Assembly (NCBI GenBank): GCA_018857735.1
Contig: JABMCL010002980.1
Coordinates: forward strand, 338,501 to 402,500
DNA: 64,000 nucleotides
From: Alviniconcha marisindica
Lineage: Eukaryota > Mollusca > Gastropoda > Provannidae
Reading direction: 5' to 3'
Shown: positions 1-13,190 of the stretch, piece by piece
How positions within the stretch are numbered: the first letter of the stretch is position 1
Layout: the number at the start of each line of letters is the position of its first letter
Made by a program: the position numbers and the translations under genes
Notes under the pieces: generated by a model
Databases searched by the model: none
Told to the model about the DNA's origin: nothing
Seen by the model: the letters and a program-made list of their open reading frames with translations, nothing else

Positions 1-27
1 CTCTCTCTCTCTCTCTCTCTCTCTCTC
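1..27. repeat. (CT)n microsatellite, truncated by window edge
   Basis: Perfect CT repeat at the first bases. Confidence 0.95.
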
Positions 28-1560
28 GGTTGTTTTGTTGGGGGTGGGCGGGTTGACAGTAGCGCCGGCTCATCAGTTGTTTATTTTAGCATGCTTTTGG
101 TTTTTCTGAGTGTTGAGGTATTTTTATTGTTTAATATTTTATTTTATTTTTTATTAAGTTGAATAAACTTAGACTAAATAATTAAAAGCTTAGAGAAATG
201 CGTCCCAACTGACGGCAACGGCATCTTTTCTCTAAACGTCAGTTGCGGACAGTTAAAGCCAGTTTAGTTCATAGCATCGGGGGGGGGGGGGGGGGGGGAG
301 GTTCTTCAATTCAAGTATATACTTTTTTCACTTTGACTTCTGCTGCCGTTTTCCTCTTCTTTTTATTTAATTTTAATTTTATTTATTTATTTTGTTTGTT
401 GTTTTGGGGAGGAGCGTGATTATAATGTGTACCACGGAGCTTTTCTGCCATGTTGGCACGAACCGCCAAGCATACCCCGGCATTTCCGCAAGGAAATACG
501 AAGTATAACAAATCTCCGTTTCAGGTGAGATCAAAATAATGCCGGGCCAGAATCTGCGCCCCCCAAACTAAGTCAGTGAATGCATACTTTTTTCTTCTTC
601 TTTTTTCTTTCTTTCTTTCTTTTTTTTTTTTTTTTAAATGATGCTTAAAATCACTGATCCTAACCAAGATTTAAAGCACGCAAGACTGGAAACTGAGACG
701 GCACACTACGAACAGTAGATCTGGTCTGGAGAGACTGACTGAGACAGAGGAGACACACAGAGAGATGCCCCATCACTGAACCGTATGGGCCGGTCATGCC
801 GCACCTCAGAACGGAGAGAGAGAGAGAGAGAGACTGACAGACTGAGACACAGAAAGAGACACACACACACACACACACACACACACCCAGACGGAGAGGG
901 GGAGAGAGACAGAGAGAGTCTAGTACTGACAAGTCTTGTCAATTTCTAAGTCAGTCAAACCTGCCCAGAAGCAGCGGAACCCGAGCTCCAGTTGCCGCCA
1001 GCATACAGTTCACAGGGAAGCCATTCACAGGGGGCACTCTTCAAACTCTGCAACGGGCACACCTGTCACTTTCCATTGACTTTGGGCCTCAGTATTAGCG
1101 ATCATCGAGAACCGGTTCGCAACTTGGGAACATGTGGCGGACGCAACGACGCAACACCAGCCAGTCGGATTGAGCCGAAGACTACTTTTTCGCAACTGGG
1201 GTCTATATGCATAGGCGCTTGCAATCGAATATGATGCTATAGGAGAAAACTAAACTGACTTGACTAATAAATAAAGTATATCATCTATAATTGTAAGAAA
1301 ACCTGATGAAAACGTTCGTTTGAGATATATAGTCTCAGTCTACGCGTCTACTTCACATAAGGATCAAGTAAACATTGTTTGGTTGGAATAGTCAGTTTCG
1401 ATCTTTGCACACACACAAATCATCACAGACTATTGAAAATATCAAATAAAAATATCAAATAAAAAATAAAAAATAAAGTAATTAATTGCACACAGGTAGT
1501 TGGATTTCAATGTTCCTAGAGGTCATTAATTTTTAATATGAATTCAAAATAATGAACACA
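28..1560. other. Intergenic DNA without supported gene
   Basis: AT-rich and simple-sequence DNA, with a 20-nt G tract (279-298), a T-rich tract near 600-635 and GA/CA repeats at 815-900. The open frames here are short and repeat-driven. Confidence 0.7.
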
Positions 1561-1686
<126 letters not shown>

Positions 1687-2161
1687 TGGTTAAATTAGAC
1701 AGTCTGTATGTGTTTTATCAGTCAATCAGTGCTCAGACAGTGACGGCAAGCCTGACTTCGATCCGAAAATCAGTGACTCAATCTTTAAGCCGTGTCAGCC
1801 AATGAACGAATAACTTCATATATATATATAAGGTGGGGGGTGGGGAGGGTGGGGGGGGGGGGTGGAGGGCTCCAACGCAGGCATATGCCTGTTTACAGCG
1901 CAGGGCTTGGGGAGAGAGAGAAAAAAGGTTCAGATTCAGGTTCTCGTTCTCTTTATTCATCCAATTTGTCCAGGAACACTGACTGAGTGTCTTGAAAGCA
2001 CTCACTGACCGTCTCTAGGTTCCGCCGGTTTGACCAGCTAATCAGTCAGTCGCGGAATATTAGTCTGACTCTAAACTTAGCCTGGCGGTCTACCGCAAAA
2101 GGGGTCTAAATCAATCCTCGGCTCTAAAGAGTGAGCCAACGATTTAGGCTGCAATGGCAAG

Positions 2162-2388
2162 TTAACCCCTTCACTGCCATGTCAAAATAAAACGACCAAT
2201 CAAAGGGCAAAATTTGAAACCCTTAAGCCTTTCTGTCTTCTTTTTCGCACTGGCATGTGAAAGGACCCTTATAGAAAGGTACAGCATTGAATATAGATGT
2301 TATAGGACCGGAAACTATAGTGTTTGCAGGCACATCCATTCATTTTTCTGCCAGGAAATTTTACAGGCTGGGGCAGTGAAGGGGTTAA
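2162..2388. mobile_element. piggyBac-like MITE, copy 1
   Basis: Bounded by TTAA on both sides (2162-2165, 2385-2388) with 13-bp terminal inverted repeats CCCCTTCACTGCC / GGCAGTGAAGGGG (one interior base differs in context). TTAA target duplication and C-rich termini are hallmarks of piggyBac. There is no transposase frame. The right end matches the copy at 37288-37556. Confidence 0.7.
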
Positions 2389-3168
2389 GCACAGAGTGGA
2401 TTTGTCGCATGCAGTCAGCACTTGAAACTACTAACAGGTAGTGCGGCCGCTCTGCCGCACCGGCTGAATTTCAAGAGCCCTGGAAAATCAGTGACCGAGC
2501 AGACGGATGCCGGCGGGAAAAACAGCATTAAGGTTTACAAGAGTGGCTTGCGTCTCGGCCATGGTCGGATTATACATACAGTCGTTCAGTGTCAGTTGAG
2601 GAGCTTCAGTGAGACGCTCAGTACCACCGGCACAACTTACTTGACTGGAGCTAAGGACACCACACTATTGATCGTCAGGAAGGAAGAGGCGTGCGAAGAG
2701 TCAGATCTACTTTAAATCAGAGACACTATGTCATTAACACAAAAAAGGGCCACATTGGAAAAGGGCCACATTGGAGACTGTCACAGTGACTTATTCAGTC
2801 ACAGACACTGGACCGTCCTTTTAGCCAGTCATTGGTGAGAGACAGAGGAGTGGAGTACACTCACTGATACAGTCAGAATGACTGGCTTCAGCCGGAGAAC
2901 GTACGCGGCCATCTTTCTCAACCCTTCTTGACAGGCATTACAACGGTTTCATTTGCTGGTACGGAAACGTAAGGGCCATGCAGCGCCCGCACCTGATTTT
3001 ACTGACTGGCCGGCTTAGTTCAGTTGGCTGAACTGGAAAAGTCTAGTTCAGTGATGCAAGTCTGCCGGGGGCTGACCGAGTCAGTGGCCGTATCACTCAG
3101 TGTCGGAGGGGCTGTGACTTACTGATCATGTTGATCGGTTTAGCGTATCAGTCACGATGATTACTTTT

Positions 3169-4042
<874 letters not shown>

Positions 4043-4185
4043 GCCTACGGTGTGTAGTGTTACCCGGCTACTGCCGAGTAGAGTCAGTGTGTCAGAGTGA
4101 GCTGCAGTGTGTGTGTACGTGCGCTTATGTGCGTGTTAATTTGTGTGTAAATTTAGTGCTTTGAAAACTATAAAGTTAAAACCAT

Positions 4186-4189
<4 letters not shown>

Positions 4190-4256
<67 letters not shown>
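4190..4256. repeat. (TA)n microsatellite
   Basis: About 66 bp of perfect TA immediately upstream of the candidate ABRACL promoter. Confidence 0.95.
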
Positions 4257-4257
<1 letters not shown>

Positions 4258-4329
4258 CCGGTACGGAAACATGGACATAGGCCAATGGTTAACACAGTCC
4301 GCTCACAGCCGGCACCCGCCAGCCAATCA

Positions 4330-4454
4330 GGTGCTTTTCTTCTGACAGTGCCTGTAGCAAGTGCCTGTTACGTGACCTACGGAAGTGACGTCGGGGGGAA
4401 GGCGATTCACTTCCTGAAAGAAGGCGGGGTTGTAGACGATAAAACTTTGGCCGG
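4330..4454 (+). promoter_or_regulatory. Candidate ABRACL promoter and first non-coding exon
   Basis: This GC-richer island in AT-rich DNA has GGAAGTGACGTC at 4381-4392, an ETS-type GGAAGTG overlapping a CRE-type TGACGTC. An inverted ETS-like CACTTCCTG follows at 4409-4417, with no TATA box. A strong donor consensus G|gtaagg sits at 4455, which would end a short 5' UTR exon spliced to 5641. ETS/CRE composites are typical of TATA-less housekeeping promoters. The assignment to ABRACL is inferred from position and orientation. Confidence 0.4.
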
Positions 4455-4769
4455 GTAAGGATACTTAGCACAGTGCAGCATTTCAACACTGGTGGTTGTG
4501 TTTTTTGGAAACTGAAGCGCCCGGTATTGTCTCGCTTTGTGTCTCAGTGTTGCCTAACAATGCAATGCAATAGACAGGAATTAGCAGGTACGGGGTGTTT
4601 TCATAGAGGCCGCCCGGCAACGTACGTGTCTGGAGTCCGTCACACAAAGACCTGAAAATATACTGATGGAACGTGGACTGCTGCGGTAATTTCAACAAGT
4701 TCATTCAGCTTCAGCCTTCCAAAATGAAGCTGCCTAGGGTATGAGACTATGCCGTCTCGATGTCAAGCT

Positions 4770-4965
4770 CTAAACACCAGGTCCTCAGTGGTTAAAGCGG
4801 TGGGTTGGTAATCACGAGGGTTCGATTCGTTGGACGAAGAATCTTTCTTCTGAGTCAACAGTTTTACAGAGTCGTCAATGCATGACTCATCTTCGTGTGC
4901 GTTACAAACACCAAAGTCGTTGCTCCTTTAAAAAAAAAATATAAAAAAATCATTAAAAAAATCAG
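4770..4965 (+). mobile_element. tRNA-derived SINE
   Basis: A tRNA-like head has an A-box-like tcagtggttaaagcgg and a B-box GGTTCGATTCG, followed by an unrelated body and an A-rich tail (about 4928-4965). It lies in the presumed ABRACL 5' UTR intron. Confidence 0.6.
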
Positions 4966-5499
4966 TGTCATGTCTTTCAAGTCGTCAAAAGCTGAATAAG
5001 ACTAAAAGTCGATTTCAAAACAGCCAACAAGATAAATTCAAATTGTAGCAGAAAATGTACTCAAGTCAGAAGGTAAAGCAATTTTAAAACATAAAGACAG
5101 TCCTAAATGTTTCATATTCTGATAAAGAAAAGCCAGATAATGATTTCAGAAAGTCAATACAAATAAAGATTGAAAATGTTGTCTAAGCACTAATTATTCA
5201 CAATGTGGACAATCTCTTTCGTGGATTACATATCATCAGCATTTTGTAGCTATTTACATTTCAAGAGACGTGTGTCATGGGAGGCAACACTTCTGGCTCG
5301 GGTGTACATGGGACAGCAAAACAAAACAGTTCCTTGTCCTCATTACTGCTTGTGTTAAAGATCATATAAGTAGAGTTCTCTTGTTCCCTCCCCCTGCTTC
5401 TGTATAATAATAAGGGGGGGGGGGGGAGCGGGGAGACTGAGAAGATTTTTTTTTTTTTTTTAGTGTGCATGTATGTGTATCAGAGAGAGTGCATTGTTA

Positions 5500-5650
5500 C
5501 ACTGAGAAACCAGTCTGACTTCTGGTTCTGTTTTCAGGATCAGCATGGATGTGGATCATGTGCTTGTGTGAGAGTGTTCTAACACTAAGAAACCAGCCAA
5601 TGTTACTGAAGCTAAGTCTGACTTCTAGTTCTGTTTCCAGGATCAGCATG
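5500..5650 (+). repeat. 103-bp tandem duplication of ABRACL acceptor and start codon
   Basis: Segment ttctgttttcag|gatcagcATGGATGTGGAT at about 5526-5553 recurs as the genuine acceptor/start at 5630-5659. The upstream ATG reads only eight codons before TGA. Confidence 0.85.
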
Positions 5651-5708
5651 GATGTGGATTATGAAGTTAAGTTGCTGAAGGAGGTGATAAAGCGGCTAGG
5701 AACTCCAG
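5648..5708 (+). CDS. ABRACL: ABRACL coding exon 1
   Basis: Encodes residues 1-20 plus the first base of a Gly codon. The exon proper starts at 5641 after ctgtttccag; the ATG is at 5648-5650. The donor gtctgt at 5709 is suboptimal, but the joined frame is exact. Confidence 0.93.
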
Positions 5709-6222
5709 GTCTGTATGGGGGATGCTGGTTTTTGCAACTTCAGATTTTGTTTTCTGTCTGGAGATGCCTTCTAGCACTTTGCAAGCCTCACTTATTTAAG
5801 CTGTTTTACTGCAAAATACTTTTGGGGAAACAAAATGTATTATACTAAGTGCAGTGTTGGAAAATGCAAAGGAGTTGTTAAGATGAAAAATTTGCTCGCT
5901 TTCCATTTACAGTTTCAGTTATGAACACGAATGGATTTAAAAAAAATAATCCATTATTCTACTTTGGATTTGAAATTGCAGTGCCAGCCTATGAGATATT
6001 TGCTGCCTTCTGTGTGTCATTTCCTCCTATATTGTCCTTCCATTCTATAATAATAATAATGAAATATTTATAAAGCACAAACCTGTAACATAAAAATAGA
6101 GCTCAGCGTGCTGTGCAAAATTCATATAATATACAGAAACTACATGTTGAGACACTTCAAGTGGAAAATGACAAGAAATTCAAATGACCGAAACTAAACA
6201 CACACACAAACTCATGCACACA

Positions 6223-6262
<40 letters not shown>

Positions 6263-6659
6263 ATTATACATACACAGCACAGCACATCAGTCCACTGAAA
6301 TCATTTAAGACCAATATGTCTGGGGGGGGAGGAGGGGGAATTTAGTAGCAGTAGATTTTAAGCAGACAGGTCTTCAGAGCAGTTTTAAATGCAATGGGTG
6401 ACTGAAAGTGAAACACACACATTATTCTCACTGGCATTGATTAGTTCTACTTAATTTTAACCTGGTTTCCTCAGGAGACAATGGACTGCCAGAGGTGACG
6501 TTTGGAGTGCTGTTCAGTGATGACAAGTGTGCCAACCTGTTTGAAGCCCTCATCGGCACCTTACGTGCAGCCAAGCGAAAAAAGATCGTCACCTACGAGG
6601 GAGAGCTTCTATTGCAAGGGGTTCATGACAACGTAAAAATTAAACTCTTACAAGACTGA
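5648..6659 (+). CDS. ABRACL: ABRACL, Costars-family actin-associated protein (2 coding exons)
   Basis: Coding exons are 5648-5708 and 6475-6659, joined in phase 1 into exactly 82 codons (81 aa plus stop). Human ABRACL is also 81 aa. The N-terminus MDVDYEVKLLKEVIKRLG, the core FGVLFSDDKCANLFEAL, the stretch AAKRKKIVTYEGELLLQGVH and the C-terminus IKLLQD match the Costars domain almost residue for residue, so the whole protein is this one domain. Family members are small cytosolic proteins linked to actin dynamics and cell motility. The donor is CCAG|gtctgt and the acceptor tttcctcag|GAGACAATG. The start ATG lies 7 nt into an exon whose acceptor ends at 5640, so at least one upstream non-coding exon must exist; a candidate ends at 4454. 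A decoy copy of acceptor and start lies about 100 bp upstream. The gene is convergent with EIF4B. Confidence 0.95.
6045..6410 (-). mobile_element. Non-LTR 3'-end relic
   Basis: An (AAT)n tract followed by tttataaagcacaaa and later cttcagagcagttttaaatg resembles the degenerate 3' portion of a minus-oriented LINE; similar sequence occurs at 22698-22920. A CA/TA microsatellite (6217-6262) is embedded. Confidence 0.4.
6475..6659 (+). CDS. ABRACL: ABRACL coding exon 2
   Basis: Encodes residues 21-81 and the TGA stop. It carries the most conserved Costars segments (DDKCANLFEAL, KKIVTYEGELLLQGVH). The acceptor is a pyrimidine-rich tract ending tcctcag at 6474. Confidence 0.95.
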
Positions 6660-6772
6660 CCGCGTGTAGGAGGTAACGTTAAGTGGGCAGGGAGTGGATG
6701 AGGAAATGCAGTTGAGTGCAGTTAGTGTAAATGCTAATAACACAAAATATCCAGACATCGGATTTTTTCACC

Positions 6773-6778
6773 AATAAA
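6773..6778 (+). terminator. Candidate ABRACL poly(A) signal AATAAA
   Basis: First canonical AATAAA after the ABRACL stop, 114 nt downstream, followed by a T/G-containing stretch (ttctgtcagttg). A further AATAAA-like cluster near 7322-7336 could give a longer 3' UTR. Confidence 0.4.
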
Positions 6779-6799
6779 CTGAATTCTGTCAGTTGAGGA

Positions 6800-8815
6800 G
6801 CAGCATGGGTCTTTTCAGAAAAAAGAGAAAAGTACAGAACTGTACTGAGTACTTCATAGGGCATGGGGGTTTGTGAGGGGGGGGGGGTTCTGTAAGAATT
6901 TTTTGAATTTCCCTCAAAACTGGTGCTTCAGAATCTGGTGTCTGAATATTGGACTACACAGGTTCTTTGGTCCAGAGAACTTGTTACCTCATGCTCTGTA
7001 TTAGTTACTGATTAACACAAAATGCTGATACATGTAATGTGATAGTACACAAAATGCTGATAATTTTCTGTTCTTTTCAGTTTCATTTATTATTTAACAA
7101 TGATGCACTGTATTGTTTATAAATATATAATTATATATACATATACAGCAGCCTTTCTGAGACTTTACAGCTCACTTTTTGTCCTTATCACATTCAGTCA
7201 TAATTGTTTCTTTCCACATGTGTTTCCACTTTTCTGTGCAATAGAATTAATCAGTAGGTTTGGTAGCACCGCTCTCTCTCTCTCTCTCTGCTGGCTTTTC
7301 TCTTGGCAAAGGACCCGATTTAAAAAATAAAATAAAAAGGGGGGGGGGGGGGGTCTCCTTTTGCTCTTTCTGTCTGCTTTTCTGCTAATGGTCCAGTCTC
7401 CTTTTTTCCTGAAAATACTTGAACAATTTTGGTTAAGAGATGGGCTTTTTTGTATGGCTCTTGTTGAGCAGCTAGGAGATGATAGTTGGTAGGTGGTATG
7501 TACAGCGTGCTGCTCCATGGCACTGGTATTTGCCGTTATGCATTTATATAATGGGTTTTTTTGTTTTTATTTTCTATTCCTTTTTTTATACTTTTCTTTA
7601 ATCTGGTATCAAGTAAATTAGAATGGTTGATTGTACCAGCATGTCCTCGTCATATGTACTTTTTTAACCAGGAAAACATTGAAGAACCTAACTCCAAAAA
7701 ATTGTGCTTGATGTCTGTTTTGTTTTATATTTATGTAGGGATTGATTTTGTGGACTTGACTTGGGGAAGGGTTTGTATATAGATGCCCTTGCTTATGACA
7801 GAGTTTGATCATCCTGAGGTGACCCTGTGTGGCTGACAGGATGTTCAGATCCAAAATGTTACTAATTCCCCTGTACCAGGGTGAATAGGGATGATTCTTC
7901 ACGTACTTTAGGGGCCATACTGCAGAGACTTGTGCCACCACTGCAGATTTAGAGTGATTAGTGACCACCTTTAAGATATTACTGGATGAAGGCAGTGAAT
8001 GAATCAGCACTGTTGATTTTGCAACTCTCTTAATGATTCCATTCTCATCTTTGCTCAGCAGACTGCACAGTGTCTTGGACACCCTTATTTTGAACAATGT
8101 TTCACTTCATGTAGAATTGCAATGGACATGTCCATTATGCTGCTTATATGTGTTTCTTTAGGACATTTTTTCATTTTTAGCATTGTCAGGAAGTAAACTG
8201 TCTAGTTCCCTGTATCAGGGCAGATTTAGATTAATTTGACTCGTTCCCTTTGGTGCCTTACAGCAAGAGAAATAGTTTTGACACCACAGAATGTACAACA
8301 AATCTATACGGAAAGACTGCGAGTCGTTGCTGGCTCCTGCCTTTTCAATGCTGTTGATCTTATTCTATGACAGAGGCATCTGTAACAGCATTGTGTTCAT
8401 GTTGCAGCTCACATTGAGATCCTGTTCTGTTTTTGTTATTAAAAATCTTGCTCAGCAGAAAGTCTGCACATCATTTTGCACCACAACCACTTCTGAAGAT
8501 TTGTTGTATTTTTGTGAGAGGAATATTAATGATTTTGTTTACCAGTATGATTTCTTTTGAATATTTATTTGCACTTTTTTTTTTAGGAACTTGCCATTGG
8601 TTTCATACACTTACACCTGTACTCAATACAGGTGCAATTGGTCTGTTCTTCAGGAAGAGTTGCCCTCACCCAGTCATTGCACTTGTCCAGCTTTTCACAT
8701 TAGGTGTAACTGCACCAGAACTGTGTTTCTGTGTTGAAAGTCATTTCCCTGTGAAACTGACCAAGCTGGCCCCATCTTTCTGGAAGCAAGTGGCTTCATT
8801 CTGTTGTCCACCAGT
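6800..8815. other. ABRACL 3' flank, no gene seen
   Basis: AT-rich DNA with G tracts at 6877-6887 and 7339-7353. Open frames lack family signatures. Part could belong to a longer ABRACL 3' UTR. Confidence 0.55.
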
Positions 8816-8965
8816 TTAATAATAATAATAATAATAATAATGTACATTTATCATGCGCTCATCAACACCCTAAGCGCTCACAAGATACATATTAACCTAA
8901 ATATGATATTCTACACACATGTAGAGCATAGTCCTACCAAACCAATTTACATAAAGTATTATTAT
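8816..8965 (-). mobile_element. LINE 3'-end relic
   Basis: An (AAT)n boundary, then tgtacatttatcatgcgctc and atcaacaccctaagcgctca. The same sequence forms the 3' end of the RT-bearing LINE at 30285-31110, and a third copy is at 55206-55262. Confidence 0.65.
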
Positions 8966-9129
8966 TGCGTTGAGATTCTCCCCCTCTCCCTGTGCAATTG
9001 TGTCTGTCAGTTTTTGCTGGTCAGTGAAGATTCATTGTTCATTAATGCTGTTTCAAGGCTTAGAGCAATACACAGTCCTCAGATCAGCAATGCTAAAAAA
9101 AAAAAAAAAAAATATGGTGGGGTCTTTTA

Positions 9130-10400
9130 ACAAAAATTATTGGCTGAACTGAGTTTGGCTAAACCCAAGTTTCAGCTGTTGGTGTAGCAGTAAACCAGTT
9201 TAAATCAGTATGTATCCATTACAAATGGATAAAAATCTTGAAACCAATATTTTATTTTGAAAGGAAATTGTATGGCCTCAAAACATGTTTCACTCAGCAG
9301 GTTCAAGAAATCAGAGTAAACACTTAGTGGTAGGGACTTTGGTTTTGAGTATCCTGTTTTATTTGAAATTTAAAAAGTGAGTGCAGATTTTGCAGATGGG
9401 CTGGTACAAAGCACCTCTGAGTATCATAACTCCCTCCCACCCTCCAAGTGTCGAGCTCAGTGTGTAATCCTTCGCAAGAAAAGAAAAACCAAGCTCACTA
9501 GGCCAACATACAAGCCAGTGATGTCAGGGCATTGAGGAGCTGCTGCCCTGGCAAAAATTCCAGTTCTACTCATGTTCAGAATTGGTTAGTCAGCTGTGTA
9601 GCACTACTGCAGTCACAACAGGCTTTCTGTGGCAAAAACCGACCAGAAATTTTCAGAATAGTCCAGTAGAGTTGCTCATTAGGGGGACTTTTTTGTATGC
9701 TGCATAAAATCTCAGAAAGTAACAACTTTTTTTCAGCGAATAACCAGCATTTAGATGAGCAAGATTATGGTTAGGTGATCAAGTGTGGAGGACTGTTATT
9801 TGGCTAAACAGTTTGGGATTAGACTAGCGCAAAGCAAGTGCTTTAGTACCTTTAAAGGACATTGATGGAATAAGAGGTTAGTCAATCAGACCCCAAACCA
9901 CTGCAAAGTACCTCATCTTAAACTGAAAATGTTTCTGGAAAAGTAATGTTTTTCTTGTCAGTTTTTGCCAACTGAAATGTTCTTTTTGACAAACTCTACT
10001 ACTCTGCCTAGCTATACGTACTTATTAAGCATGTGATGCGGTATTTTGAGTAAAATGTACAGGACAATGAATTTGCTGTTCATCACTGTGTGAAATATAT
10101 ACATTATTTTTTATGCATCTGTTCCCCCCCCCCCCCCCCCCCCCCTCCTTTTTCCCAGCATCTGTTATTTCCCAACCCTTTTTTTTTCTTCAAGAAATTA
10201 GTCTGGGACCTGGTTTACCTGGGGAAAAGGAAGTTAAACTTTCCATGGGAGATATTCCCAGTTGCAACATACTATCAGCTATCATGCTTTGACACTCATG
10301 TATATACATAAAAAGGAAGAAAAAAGAAGAGAGATAGTATTCAGTTGGAACATACTGTCATGCTTTGACACTTGTACACACATACAAATTCAAAACTGGC
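9130..10400. other. Intergenic, no feature beyond a C22 tract
   Basis: No coding, RNA or repeat-family signal recognised except the C tract at 10124-10145. Confidence 0.5.
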
Positions 10401-10411
10401 CTTTCTTTTTG

Positions 10412-10417
10412 TTTATT
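10412..10417 (-). terminator. Candidate distal EIF4B poly(A) signal
   Basis: AATAAA on the minus strand with a GU-rich element (tgtatgtgtg) about 25 nt downstream. If used, the 3' UTR would be about 5.4 kb (15794-10390). Alternatives are minus-strand AATAAA at about 14691 and 10705. Transcript data are needed to choose. Confidence 0.3.
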
Positions 10418-12959
10418 ATAATAAAAGACCACAAAAGATAATCACTCCTGGCAGATAAACTGTACAGTGCCGACGTGCATCTCAAGTCAAACCAATTCAC
10501 ATGCAAATCAGTATCATGTACACATTTTTACATTAAACGTAAACACACTGTCAAGAAATGTAATTGTCCTGTAGTTTAAGCACATTTAAAAAAAAAAAAG
10601 GGACTGCACACAACTTGGATAGTCTGCTGATCAAAACAAAGAAAACAAAGTCAGATACAAAATTAATGAAAACAAAACAAACACGAAGACCTCACAAGCT
10701 AGATGTATTTATTGTGCATTGCTCGTCTGTACAGCACTGCGGGAAGACCAGAGTCTGAGAACCAAAAGATAATGCCAACAAAGTAAAAATGACAAAAAGA
10801 CTATCAAACAAGAAACTACCAGCAGAGAACAGAACACTTCACTGGTCACAAAAAGCAGGCAAATTCCTGCACAACCAATAGGACTAAAGCATAGAGCAAG
10901 CAAGCAGATTTTAACAAACCTGCATTCACTCACCCATGCCAACATGTGAAGCAAACGAGATTCGATTGACACTCTGTTATGCCAGCAGCTGGAACTGGCT
11001 GCTAGGCAACTGAAGACAAAGGCAAGTTGTTCACTGACCACAAAAGACCAGTTGCTGGGTCTTCTTTGGTTGGACAGCAGACCACAGCACAAATCGCAAA
11101 AAGATTGTGCAGCTGATTATGAACAGGGATGTGCATCGCTCGCAGCCTACCAAAAAGTCCTCTGTACATTTTCACAATGTATTTCACGATCCTTTCAAGA
11201 CACCCTCACGCACGCACACAAAACCGTCACCCCCCTGACATGTCGACACATGATTGCAAGAAATGGGAGAGGCAGTTCCAGCTATATATAGACCTGCGCA
11301 CAAGCATACATGGTAAAACTGCTCATGCACATGCCAGTGGTAGTTCTAGTGATAAAATGGCTGAGTGATATTCTGCAACATGTATTCTTCAATAATGATT
11401 GAAGGGGGTGATGGGAGGAAGGAACTACTGATTCAAAATGACAGATCCGTTTTCAACACAACGAAACGACAAATCCATGAAAACACAAATGACTAATCTT
11501 GCCCTACACCATTCAGTCTACATATGGCAAGGATCAAATTCATTAAACAATTTTTAGTAATAAGAAAGCCAAAAAGACACAACTTCCTAAAGCATTCTGT
11601 CAAATCACATTTTTACAAAATAAGGAAAATTGTCACATGAAATATTACATGTATGTACATGAACAAGTAACACTGGAGTTGCTAATAAACAAACATTCCG
11701 AAGCAGCAAAGAATCAAAAGTCACAAATAAACTTCACATGTGCAAGACTTTATAATCAATATTCACTGAATATGCATGATTTAAAATACTCCAAACATTT
11801 TATGATAACAAAGAATACAGAGAAGTGCTCGCCAACAGTTTAACTATGTTAGAACCCCCCCCCCCCCCCCCCCTGTATCCTGCAAACTGCCAAGGTAACC
11901 AACATTGTATCTTGCATCCCACCTCTCAAAACAAAAATGACAGCAAGAAAAAAGCCATACATAAAACCAAGTTCACCTATCTGCTGAAACTAAACATATC
12001 TATATTCATAATTCTTGTTGGTACTGAACCAAACAGCTATTTCAACAGTAAAAACACCAGAGAGAACCTTTGTGACGCTTGCCATTCATTCACATCAAGG
12101 AAGCCAAACAACTCTTAACAATCAACCTTGAAACATATCAAGTCCTGCCAAACAGTGGTGTGAAATGCATGAAAACTTTTCACAAGTTTCAACAGCTGCT
12201 GGTTCAGAAAGTAAACTCTTGCAACACTTTGAAACAAAGATACAACTAATGGAAGTTCTCAGGTAGCAATGTTGCGATGAAGAGCATATGCTGCCATTAT
12301 GAAGCACCCTACTTACTCCGGTTAGACCTATTTCTGTTCTCAACCAGCTTACTGCCTTGAGCTACTGTTAGCACAATTCAGTGACTCATACTGTCTCCCT
12401 TGGACAGGGAAAAGAGTTACTCGATACTGACCACCCTGTCAAACAGAGGCTGAGAGGTCATGTCCGAGGGAAGCAAGCTCTCCAACACACAAGTAAACAT
12501 CTAATTCATGAATGACACACATCAGTTTACACGTGAAGAAAACTGGTTAAAAAACTAAACTAAACTGGAAAGACAGAAATCCAAATGACAGAATTCACAA
12601 CTGAGGGCAAAAGTCTGACCAACTCCACACATAAAAGAGGGACTCATCCATCAGAGGAGTCCTGATTTATGTCATCTGTACCCCACCGCAGGGCTTAGAT
12701 GGAGATGCTAAGGAGATTATCCAAACAAGTCTGGGTCCGGTTGTCTCCCTTCTGACAATGGGTTAAATGAACAAAAGAATAGATCAGCCATTCGCACAAT
12801 GTTGCCCCCAGTGCACACACAACATGCTTAACCAAGCTTTAACAGTTCTCAAAAGACAGAAATGACTACAAAAAGGTTACGATACCTCAATGCCGCCCCC
12901 CCCCCCCCCTCCTGTTGTGGTGTACAGGCATTCATGACCAACAACTTTGCCCTGAATCA

Positions 12960-13190
12960 CTAATGAAATGACAAAAAGGGGACACACCACTGCCCTTTTC
13001 ACAGCAGACTGAGGGGGCCACCATCACTACCCATCTTAATGCAGAATAGGGATGGTGGCAGAATGACGGGGTACCACCACTGCCTATTTTAGAGCAGAAT
13101 CAGGGGGTGCCCCCCTCTGCCCATTTTAAAGAGGAAAGAGGGGGTGCCGTCATTCCCTATGTTAATCCTGAGTCAGGGTGGTACTTCTGC
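12960..13190. repeat. Degenerate tandem repeat, about 55-60 bp unit
   Basis: Four units of the pattern gggg-tgccaccactgccc-attttaaagcagaat. A related single stretch (tcactgcccatctgaatgcag) occurs near 48174. Confidence 0.55.

Noticed and set aside
2214..2441. 75-aa frame at the MITE
   Set aside because: Lies mostly in the non-coding piggyBac-like MITE and runs past its end.
10709..11092. 127-aa hydrophobic minus frame
   Set aside because: No homology recognised, low coding bias; lies in the probable EIF4B 3' UTR or flank.
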